A DNA stretch of 64,000 bases from assembly GCA_013368325.1 (NCBI GenBank), contig JAACJK010000232.1:161796-225795 (forward strand). The letters are read 5' to 3'. Each line of letters begins with the position of its first letter. Within the stretch, counting starts at the first letter, position 1. Below are positions 55,885 through 64,000 of the stretch, in pieces. A model generated the notes under the pieces. The model did no database searches and was not told where the DNA came from. It worked only from the letters and a program-made list of their open reading frames with translations. Made by a program: the position numbers and the translations under genes. Source of the stretch: Ephemerocybe angulata. Lineage: Eukaryota; Basidiomycota; Agaricomycetes; Agaricales; Psathyrellaceae.

Positions 55885-57439
55885 TCATGATCTAGAAACA
55901 ATGGCCAAAAGCTCAATAGCACAGAAGCTTGGCTGCATCATCTCTGCTGTCAAATCTCGTTCGGCCCACCCCCGAAGATGTAGGAGCATGCGAGTTGACA
56001 GTAAAGAGTGGACAAGAACTTGAGGTCTAAAGTGAGAGTAAGTTCACACTAGGACTGGACTGGGATTTGACCGAACATGACATACTCAAGCATAATAAAC
56101 TTGTACGGCAGCGGTGCAAGGTAGGTTGCAATGATGTTTGAACATGCAAGTGCTGAAGAATGCAGATCATTATCTGGTTATTAAACAGCACCATTGCGGG
56201 GAGTCTCGACAGTCCACGTACCGGATAAACAGAGGAAGTAAAGAACACCCTCCCGGTAAAACAACAAAAACAGAGAGCTTTTGAGATTGCGGTACTTCTG
56301 GTGGGCGACATACACCATGATGGCCATGATAGCTGGATATGACCAAGTGCATATATGAGTGCTTCCGCAGGACAGACGACAGTACAAGGGAATGAAGTTC
56401 AATGAACGCACCGACTATACTAGCCAGAGAGAAGCCGTATGCGATCCCCAGAGATGACTGATCCACCGCCATGGGAATGCATGGCGAGTTTGGCATAGAG
56501 GCTGGCCTGACTGTGGGCGAGGAAGTGAGAGAACACCCCACTACTGAGTTTGACGGGCATACATTTCACGGAAACAAGAACCTTTACCCCATACGCCAGT
56601 GCGAACGCGTGGAAGATCTGAAACGAGAACATCTGTTATGAGACATTAGTGACAACGTGTGCGAGGGACGCACTATGTACTGAATCACGAGGTATACCAT
56701 CAGTTTCCTGTTCATCCCAGAAAATGCATGGATGCGAATGTACAGAATCGCTGTGTGTCACATAGTAAGGCATCTCTGTGTGTACTATTCAGTTTAAGCT
56801 ACGTACCTTCTGCACTAAGAACTATCAGACTGGAAGATACTGTACAATATGATCCGGTCAGGCATGTCTTATTCCCTTGGCTGTGCATGTTGTACTCACT
56901 GAAAACCTGTATGAACGATCTGGTGCACTCGTCAGACGATAGTCCACTGCGAAAATGGTCTATTATAGGGTACATTGTGCTCAGTTTCACGCTAGATATA
57001 GAGGATGAACTCACACATTCCCGAAAATCCGATATGTATGAGAACACAGTATCTCGCAACCAAGAACATCACTTTTGCGGAGCTCAATGGGGTAAACCAG
57101 ATGAGGCGAACCTGGGCTTAATGAGGAAGTTGAGAATCCGGCAACAGGAGACAAACGGACCTCTTCAGATATCGTATGCAGATAATCCGCGAGCTTCCCA
57201 AAGTTTCTTCAGTATTCAAGCACGGGGAATTGTTCATAGCACTTACGATGAGTGTATACCCGCTTGCCGCCTGAGCATTGAGGCCGCTTGTCAGCACCTC
57301 TGTAGATTATGGCTGTGACTCTCAGCTCACCAGACACTGTTTCCGAACATTAGCCCCGACTGGTAGGTCATGTTGGCGCATTAGGGGCACTCACATCTGT
57401 AATATTCGTCTCCAAATACACCTCGACCGGTGAGTCCAT
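55885..57439 (-). CDS. DUF6533-type seven-helix membrane protein
   Basis: Exons trace from ATG 57439: 57395-57439 (MDSPVEVYLETNITD), 57247-57270 (AASGYTLI), 57161-57193 (LADYLHTISEE), 57017-57111 (VRLIWFTPLSSAKVMFLVAR..) and 56907-56946 (GLSSDECTRSFIQ). Later parts are ILYIRIHAFSGMNRKLMVYL (about 56670-56740), IFHAFALAYG, a MVYVAHQKYRNLKSSLFLLF / YREGVLYFLCLSG loop and helix (about 56220-56330) and NIIATYLAPLPYKFIMLE. The last exon (55885-56026) contains VHSLLSTRMLLHLRGWAERD and ends SRS. The order DYL-T-EEVRLIW, ARY, then SLLSTRM-LHLR is the DUF6533 family signature. Introns are about 45-70 bases. Function is unknown; probably a receptor-like plasma-membrane protein. The middle exons between 56.4 and 56.66 kb are uncertain. 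Confidence 0.75.
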
Positions 57440-58200
57440 GGTTGGCTATAAGGCGGCCACTCAAGACTCTTCAACCTACAGCCGTAGGTGCAGGAAGCAA
57501 GAAGGGACTTACACGTCATGGAACTGTCAGACATTTGTCATCAAGATGTGCCAAATCGCAATTAGAGGTCTGCGGTGTGGCATACTTGGTGTCCAAACCA
57601 AACAAGCCCAATGTAGCATTGATGTGACTCTTCGACATTCTCTTGTTCCTCGTCGTCGTCTCCGTCTCCCTGCTCGGTCTCTCGCACTTCTGCGTTTCAC
57701 CTTCAGGAGGTTCGTTTTCAGGTACACGGACTCTTGGCGCTCACCTAACTGATCGCACTAGCGGGTATCCCACACAGCGTGTATTCCGAGAAAGCCATGT
57801 TCACTTGGACTTTCTTCTTTGGGAAGCAAGGGGAGATGGCGCGAATCGCATGCCATTGGACGGATCTGTGCAGGCGGATCTGGGAGTCGAGTGTTGAAAT
57901 GATTTGAGTGTGTGACGTGCTGCATTGGGCGGGCGTGTGTGATGAGGGTGAAGAGCTGATTCTGCGATGAAATGTGGGTGTGCGGGAATGAGGGTGGATG
58001 GAAGTCCGATGCGCGTGTGGAGAAATTGGCTCAGGTACGTTCCATGGCGCTCTGAAGTTCAATACCATGGTTTCACATACCCAGGTTTCTATCCCAGAGT
58101 TAAGATGAGCGCCTCTCAATAACAGGTACATAATATATACATTGCTTGCTCTCGACACCGGAGACCCGCTGAACTCGGTGCGCCCGCGTCCTCTCGGCGC
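57440..58200. other. Upstream region, no certain gene
   Basis: A 197-codon minus frame (57745-58338) has uneven composition. A short frame starting MVLNFRAPWN at about 58060 faintly recalls a GST N-terminus, but it is not followed by GST motifs. Confidence 0.3.
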
Positions 58201-58229
58201 TAAGTCCGTTCTCCCATAGCCAGCGTAAT

Positions 58230-58255
58230 GCGTGACTGATGCGGACGCATCAGTC
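58230..58255. repeat. 12-bp perfect hairpin
   Basis: GTGACTGATGCG and CGCATCAGTCAC flank GA. The outer GTGACTGATG half recurs at 59421, ahead of another promoter-like cassette. Confidence 0.8.
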
Positions 58256-58259
58256 ACAC

Positions 58260-59860
58260 GCCCTCCCCCTTTCGTTTTGTTTATATCCCCACGCCCTTTC
58301 GTTCCATCCCCCACATTCCTTTCTTCCCTTACCCCCACTCTCCTTCCCTCTCTCTCCCTAGTTGCGCGGTGCTCTTCGTCGACGACAACGACGACAGGTT
58401 AGTCGCATTCTGTATTCAGGACATCGTTCTTTCGCTGACTTTCCTACCTTCGATAGGCCACGACGCACCAAGCCACACTCAGCAATGCCTCAAGTAAGCC
58501 AGATAATTGGTCTTCATACATCATTCGCTAACTGTGTGTCTTGACTAGTGCACTCGACTCTCAAGCTCAGTTCCTCCCGGAGGTCAGTATCTTCCTTCAC
58601 CGGTTTCCACACGTTCACGCCCTCACGTCGCTTGCACTCTGCGATCGCCTTCAGAACGCCAGCATCCCCCCGTTGCCGACTCCTCAACCGTCCATCATCT
58701 GACGTCACGAACACTGGACGCCTCCATTCGCAGTCGTCGATACCGTACTTGTCAATATACTTTAGGTTTGGAATGGGATACAGAAGTCGGCGCACGCGCC
58801 TGTACACCACACAACAAACCCTAAGGCCACAGATGTCCCATATCTCTAGAGTACGCAGAGCTTGCGAACCACCCCAGATAGATATCTTGTCCCGAGCTAC
58901 TCACTCACCCAGATCTGCGATGCACTGGGCCCCATGCAGCCATGCCGGCCTCCTCGCCCCGCTCACCACTTTCAAGCATTCTATTCGTTTCAAGGCACTC
59001 GCCAAGACCTTGGCACTGGCTTTCTGTCTACACGCGTGGAAGAAATGGTCCGCTAGTATACATTGCATGAGAGAATTGTGCTCAGGTGAACGGATAAGGG
59101 GACGTAAGCGTTCGAAAGCGGGCGATCCAAGCGCGCGCGCCAGTCTATTTTGGTCTTTGTTGATTTACTCGTGGGACTCCTGGCTTTCGCACACCAGATC
59201 TGAGAGTCCCGAGCGGTCAGGAAATTTGGGTATAAAAGCTGGGTGGGGCGGCTGGGTCGTTCAGTATCATTCCTTTCCTGCTTTCCTTCTTTTCTCCCGC
59301 GCTCTCACTACGTTCCTCTATTCCCATTTCTATCTCCCCACGTCGTACTCATATCCTTCGACGACGCCGGCAACAACGAGCTCGAGGTGAGTCCATCGTC
59401 CGCCCTCCCGCATCACCCGCCGTGACTGATGTCACGTTCGTCCCTTTCGGATCCAAGTCTCACGCTTCGCCTATAAGAGCCCAGCCACGTCGCTCCTTTC
59501 TTTCCCTTCACCCACCACCACATCACCCACATTCGAGCTCGTCGTGCACGACGATGAGCTCGAACATTTTCAGCGAGTAAGTTCTCCCTCCTCACTCCGC
59601 TATCCTTTGGCTCACTGTTGTCTTGCCCTTGGCTCACTGTCCATCCGCTCGGAGCTCGTTGTCGACGACGACGAGCTGCTCATTTCTCAGGTGAGCTGGT
59701 TTCACGTTCAATATTTGTTTAGCCCCCTCTCTGACTGGCTCTAATGTTCTAGACACCTCCGTGCTCACTGTTCGCGACGACCTGGAGGTTAGTAGGCCGT
59801 GCCCTTTCGCTCCCTGCCTCACTGACAAATCTTCGATAGACGCACCACCCACGACTGGCG
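58260..59860 (+). promoter_or_regulatory. Repeated TATA + CT-tract promoter-like cassettes
   Basis: At least three modules follow each other on the plus strand. Each has a TATA-like box (TTTATATCC at about 58279, GTATAAAAG at 59230, CCTATAAGAG at 59471), then a 60-90 base CT-rich tract typical of fungal core promoters. After that comes a GTCGACGACGACGAG- or GAGCTCGA-type box (58376, 59357-59383, 59540-59566, 59646-59675). Next comes a GTGAGT/GTAAG donor-like site. Short GT..AG introns could follow (58396-58457, 59786-59839). No long frame joins the tiny exons. Confidence 0.45.
58514..59075 (-). pseudogene. F-box/LRR-like C-terminal relic
   Basis: The minus strand carries FHACRQKASAKVLASALKRI, then ECLKVVSGARRPAWLHG and QCIADLG (about 58910-59070). 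In another frame come GGSQALRTLEIWDICGL, LLYPIPNLKYIDKYGIDD, EWRRPVFVTSDDG and VLKAIAECKRREGVNVW, ending with a stop at 58514. The NLKYIDKYGI..W.RP and V-W-P endings are those of Agaricomycete F-box-like proteins (remembered). The frame break near 58.9 kb has no usable intron, and the F-box half is missing. It is a relic lying antisense to the promoter-like cassettes. Confidence 0.5.
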
Positions 59861-61682
59861 GACTCCGCTACTCCGCTCTGCATGCCATCACCCCGTCCCG
59901 CGTACGTCTGTCTATGTCTCTATTCATTTGAGATCCGAGCTGACTACACGCTGAATTAGACTCTACGCGATTCGACTGACTGAGCCGACCGAGCAATCAC
60001 AGTACGTTATTTCATTTCAATTGACTTGATTCTTGACCTGATCAATGTTGTCTTCCCCTCATCTAGTTATGCCTGTTGCGTTTCACGGCCGGTTGGTAAG
60101 TCAAATGGCTTCATTGAGTCTGATCTCGGCGCCTCCCATGTAAGAATCTGAGTCCCTAAGAGTGAGATCGGTCCGTAAGAGTGAGATCCCTGAGTTGAAG
60201 TGTGAGACGGTTATGAGATTACGCCCCTAAGTTGAATTGAGTTGTGTGCTCGTACGTACCCACGGATCCCATAAGATATGAGTTTAGTATCTCGTAAGAA
60301 CTATGGACTTTGGAGATAGCCCTGAGCTTGATAGTGCCGGGTTCCGTGAATGTCCTCCTCGGCTGTGGCGCCCGCCGTGAACTCATCGCACTCACACTGC
60401 GGCTAACCTAGTCATTTGAGTTCCGGATATATCTGTTGAGTACGCCGTCGCCCCGTATATTTAACTTAGCGCCATATCTAGCCATAACGTGTACATTATC
60501 TCGTAATTGAGGAATATACTTGATTCTATTAACTTTGTGCTGCAGTTCGCGTCAATCGACTTTGCGTATCATCCTGGCTAAGTATCGGCGTGTATTCACG
60601 CTAGTACTTTGAATACCGCGTCCTATATTGACCTGTACAGTAATTGTATTCAACTACACTGCGTAGTGTCGAATATACATACCATCTGCATTGCTTTCGC
60701 TCATTTATCAGCCTTGTACCTTGTGCGCGCTCGCATCGAATCGACCCTATCCTGCGTCAGACGTTGGCGAGTCCACTCTGATGAATCTTGCGTTTGTGCA
60801 CACACACAGCCGAAGTGGTTTGGCGTACATTTGAATCACAAGCACACATACGCACTCTTAGTATCCCTGACCTATCTGTCGACACCCTCCCTCATACACC
60901 CATAATCTGAATGCTCGATAGGTGCGCGTGCTGGGCTTAGCGATTCAACTATGTAGTCAGTCCCACCTGCGAGCCAGATTGGAATACTGTTAGTGTCGAA
61001 AGAGCCATGAATGGCGAATGGACTTGGGTCTGGAGTCGATGATATAGGCTTCGCAGCTCGCCGAATAATGAATGCGAAATCTGAGCGCCTGGGTGTACGT
61101 TGAGCGATATCGTGCGTGTGTGCCGACGTCGTTGATTCTCCATGTGCTCATGCGCACATCCAAGAACACAGTTCAAACTATCCAATATTAAAGACCAAAA
61201 CTAGACGACCGGGTCGTTCACCTCACGCTATTCACTTTAGTGCGAATTTCGCTTCAAACCCCACCCTAGAACCCTACTATGCACGGTATGCACGGAATAT
61301 CAAACTCAAGACGGCGATTCTGCGACCTTGATGGGTTCTGTCTCTCGGTCTACAGTTCATGCAGGGTCTATAGTTACACGAATGCTGAAGTCGCAATGAC
61401 CACAATTGTCTTAATATAACCCAGGTGCGTTCAATCACAGTTCACTCTTACTTCATTCGTTCTAGCCTCTCCAACTATATTGAGGGGGGAATTCAGACTT
61501 TCGGTGAGTAATACAACCTGACTTGACTCTGTACTGACCATTTGAGCCTCTGATCCTTCAGACTATTGGCCTCGGGTCGAGCGTAGAGTACACGGCGCGC
61601 TGGAATGCGAAATAAACAAGAAGTATCGCCAGGCCGTTCAAATGCATGGTGTTATCGGACTATAGACGACCGAGATTTCAAG
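59861..61682. other. Non-coding stretch
   Basis: A block at 60147-60230 repeats GTGAGATC-GT-C-TAAG-type strings (GAGTGAGATCGGTCCGTAAG). A plus frame at 60609-60905 has no motif. Nothing else stands out. Confidence 0.4.
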
Positions 61683-61943
61683 TGTAAGCGCATGAAGACG
61701 CTTGAGTGCGAAGGGGGTATCGTAACCTCTTGTCGGATAGCTCGTCGTCGTCGCAGAGAAATAAACTGGTATTGAGGGAATGAAGGTGGGTGAGGATAAC
61801 CTGTTGAACACGATGTAGCCTACAGTATATATATACCAGACCGGTCCCGATCTCGGGAAACTTCTAGACTATTCGTTCAGGGTCCTACTGGTCACATGAA
61901 GGTACGCGCATGGCTGCCGTGCAGCCATCGCGCGTTCCTTACA
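61683..61943. repeat. 5' LTR of the TRIM-like element
   Basis: 261 bases from TGTAAG to CTTACA. It contains a CAGTATATATATACC TATA element near 61825-61838 and, near its end, an imperfect hairpin around CATGGCTGC/GCAGCCATCG. Confidence 0.88.
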
Positions 61944-62587
61944 TCTCCCAGGAACTTCTCATACTGACTCTAGGTCAGTGTGACACCAGCGAGCGATGCG
62001 GCTACGATAAAGTCGAAGGTCGGTTGGCTGATTTCGATGGGCGCTTAATGTGACTCTGCAGACTGCTTGAGGTTGATGCCGAACGAGGGGATAGCAAAGG
62101 AATGGTGATGGTGAACCGTGATAAAGGGGAAGGGTGAAGGCCATCGAATGGAAGCTGAGGACGTCTCTTCTAGCGCGACAACGCGGCGGGGTACTTCTTC
62201 AACATGTCGATTGTCGATCTTGATGCACTCTGCCCTGCGCAGACTGGTGACTGACTGTGTGGCACTCGTGGCCCGTAAACTTCGTAAACTTGCTTCGATA
62301 CTTCTGACTTGCTTCTGACTTGATAACTTGGCCTGCAGGTGTGGGCTATTGGCGATTCAAGATGGATGCGACTTGGTCGATGGCATACGTGAGCCGTGGT
62401 GATGACGCGGGAATGACGGGCTGGGGAACAGCGTCCGGAGTGAGCGGTTGATGGCGGGTGACTGAGGTAACGTCGAAGGAAGATGAAATGAAGGGGTGAA
62501 CGGACGAATTGGTGTTGGTAAGGAAGCGTGGTGAACGACGAGAGCGTCTCCAAGAAAGGTTAGAACCCCCTCGCGGTGGGCTCCAGT

Positions 62588-62847
62588 TGTAAGCGCATGA
62601 AGACGCTTGAGTGCGAAGGGGTATCGTAACCTCTTGTCGGATAGCTCGTCGTCGTCGCAGAGAAATAAACTGGTATTGAGGGGAAGGAAGGTGGGTGAGG
62701 ATAACCTGTTGAACACGATGTAGCCTACAGTATATATATACCAGACCGGTCCGATCTCGGGAAACTTCTAGACTATTCGTTCAGGGTCCTACTGGTCACA
62801 TGAAGGTACGCGCATGGCTGCCGTGCAGCCATCGCGCGTTCCTTACA
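62588..62847. repeat. 3' LTR of the TRIM-like element
   Basis: 260 bases. It differs from the 5' LTR only by a few single-base changes and short G-run indels (for example one G fewer at the GAAGGGG run), indicating a recent insertion. Confidence 0.88.
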
Positions 62848-62851
62848 CAAG

Positions 62852-63452
62852 TACGTTCGATCTCCAGGCTTCGATGAATCGCACAAGGATTATGCGCCTT
62901 CTTTCGTACTTTCAATCCAACTATATGTGACTTCGCCCTCTGCGTGTGTTTACGATCTGCGCGTCTTAAGAGTTCTCAATCCCAATTCAATCGGATGTAG
63001 TCAGACATTTGTATTTGGTTTGTATGGACTCTAAGGGGGTATCTACGAGTTCTACATTTCAGGGTACTCAAGTATGGTTAGTTCTATTGCTCATTGCTAT
63101 CTGCATCCCCGGATATCTCGACGAGTATACTACGGCGCAAGGGTTAGCAATAAAGAGTCGACGCAGGTTTGGTCTTGCAGTGTATGTGCCATTGACGCAC
63201 CTCTTCAAGCCAATCTCAGACATGGGACGGCGCTTCACACAACTCACGGTGGGCTCCTCGGAGTCCGAGCCTGGCGTCGAAGCGCCCACACGGTGTCGGC
63301 CCAGGCCTGGGCCGGCGTTGGCCCTTTGTTTGGCACGTTTGTCAGCTCCGCGCGAGCCAAACAACGGTCCTCCGCCTGAATCACCGCTGTTCACTTTGTT
63401 CTGCCACCACGCCTGCACCTCCGAGCCACCGGCCGCGATTCACCAGGAGAGA
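62852..63452. other. Upstream region of the PHD gene
   Basis: No supported gene. A GGCCCAGGCCTGGGCC palindrome lies at about 63299. Confidence 0.4.
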
Positions 63453-64000
63453 ATGCGGGACGACGACGACCCCACGTCTGGCCGACGAATACAGGTTCAG
63501 TTCAAGACGACGGAAGCGACGGGCGGATCAAGGGTAGGGACGGGAGGAGAGATGAATGTGGACGAGTTGAGTTTCTCGGTGCCTGCGAAGAGGAAGGCTG
63601 GGGCAGTAGGGTTGGAGGATAGGGCGCGGGTCGGGGTCGAGGGGGAGGTTCCGTCACGGAATATCCATCCCCCAACGGCGGCAGCAACACGATACGGTGC
63701 ATCTGCAGCATCACGATGGACGACGGCCTCTCCATCGCGTGCGACGTCTGCGACCGGTGGTGCCACGCAGCGTGCTTCGACATCGTCCTCGGCGAGATTC
63801 CAGATGAATGGAAGTGCTGTGAGTGTTCTCCACGGGCTGTGGACTTTGAGAGTGCGGCGAAGAAGCAGCGGGAGCGGATGGAGGCGAGGCGGAGGCAGCA
63901 GCAGGCTGTTTTGGCCGGGGAGTCGGTACCTGGGACACCGTCCGCGAGAAGGAGAAGAGACCACGGAGGGCTGCGGCTGGGGAGCCTGGGACGACGGGGA
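63453..64000 (+). CDS. PHD-finger protein, N-terminal part (runs off window)
   Basis: From ATG 63453 the plus strand reads MRDDDDPTSGRRIQVQFKTT, then MNVDELSFSVPAKRKAG and GLEDRARVGVEGE. From about 63692, in another frame that stays open to the window end, it reads IRCICSITMDDGLSIACDVC, DRWCHAACFDIV, GEIPDEWKCCEC, then a Lys/Arg/Gln-rich helix (AAKKQRERMEARRRQQQ). The Cys4-His-Cys3 spacing and the CDVCDRWCHAAC core are those of PHD fingers of the SET3/MLL5 kind, which read methylated histone H3 lysine 4 in the nucleus. The acidic start and charged linker suit a chromatin protein. The two frames differ by one step, and no intron of the right phase was found between 63.6 and 63.69 kb, so a frameshift or an unusual splice separates them. 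Confidence 0.7.
   Translation, partial: MRDDDDPTSGRRIQVQFKTTEATGGSRVGTGGEMNVDELSFSVPAKRKAGAVGLEDRARVGVEGEVPSRNIHPPTAAATRYGASAASRWTTASPSRATSATGGATQRASTSSSARFQMNGSAVSVLHGLWTLRVRRRSSGSGWRRGGGSSRLFWPGSRYLGHRPREGEETTEGCGWGAWDDG

Larger units (their letters stand above)
61683..62847. mobile_element. Miniature LTR element (TRIM-like)
   Basis: Two direct repeats of 261 and 260 bases (61683-61943 and 62588-62847), nearly identical, bound a 644-base interior. Each repeat begins TGTAAG and ends CTTACA, the inverted TG..CA ends of LTRs. The host tetranucleotide CAAG occurs immediately before (61679-61682) and after (62848-62851) as a target duplication. The interior holds no gag or pol frame; its longest frames are basic or serine-rich and look accidental. 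The element is a non-autonomous LTR retrotransposon that would depend on enzymes from elsewhere. The family is unknown; no clear tRNA primer site follows the left LTR. Confidence 0.88.

Noticed and set aside
56659..57318. 219-codon plus-strand open frame
   Set aside because: The minus strand over the same bases spells successive DUF6533 exons with proper introns, so the plus frame is a shadow.
58020..58090. Third GST start (MVLNFRAPWN) on the minus strand
   Set aside because: The similarity is limited to a few residues, and none of the GQVPYI or ESRAI motifs follows.
58548..59390. 280-codon plus frame
   Set aside because: It is antisense to the F-box-like relic and crosses two TATA/CT-tract modules; no coherent domain.

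Overview
The window looks like nuclear DNA from a filamentous basidiomycete, most likely an Agaricomycete. The evidence is short GT..AG introns of about 45-75 bases, TATA boxes 50-100 bases ahead of start codons, and families typical of that class: DUF6533-type seven-helix membrane proteins, F-box/leucine-rich-repeat-like proteins, small secreted proteins, a DIRS-like reverse transcriptase and fungal glutathione transferases. A Rhizoctonia/Ceratobasidium-like source is a guess. No rRNA, tRNA, CRISPR or prokaryotic operon was found. The window is gene-poor and repeat-rich, and many genes are broken, so it resembles an accessory or subtelomere-like compartment rather than core genome.

Layout. 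0-5 kb: a 234-bp tandem repeat, a decayed secreted-protein gene and a four-exon small secreted protein gene (minus) whose first intron seems to hold a 0.96-kb insertion. 5-15 kb: mostly non-coding, with a GC-rich coding-like relic (7.1-8.8 kb), a 240-bp tandem duplication, an F-box-like gene (12.9-13.9 kb) and a 3' gene fragment. 15.8-30.7 kb: four scattered copies (A-D) of one small secreted protein family, with a signal peptide, repeated STR-[ED]-x-L heptads and a C-terminal CxxC motif. An AP-endonuclease (APN1/endonuclease IV) relic, a zinc-finger-like gene and a secreted repeat protein with Kex2-like dibasic sites lie between and beside them. 31-39 kb: gene fragments, low-complexity DNA and two glutathione-transferase loci, one interrupted and one 5'-truncated. 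40-41 kb: a reverse-transcriptase remnant. 44-46 kb: a seven-helix-type gene. 47-54.3 kb: an island of satellites, hairpins and a recent segmental duplication. 55-60 kb: a second APN1 fragment, a well-preserved DUF6533 gene, an F-box/LRR relic and repeated promoter-like cassettes. 61.7-62.8 kb: a miniature LTR element. 63.5-64 kb: the start of a PHD-finger gene that runs off the window.

How it fits together. The best candidate for something undescribed is the A-D secreted family together with the divergently placed secreted repeat precursor at 30 kb. Copy D and the precursor share a roughly 600-bp head-to-head intergenic region, and most of that region has a diverged copy upstream of copy A. 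This suggests gene family and regulatory DNA were duplicated together. Copies A and B read as complete 106-residue proteins, copy D has a one-base deletion, and copy C has lost its signal exon next to two large palindromes. Splice sites, exon lengths and frames were worked out by hand; no similarity search or expression data were available.
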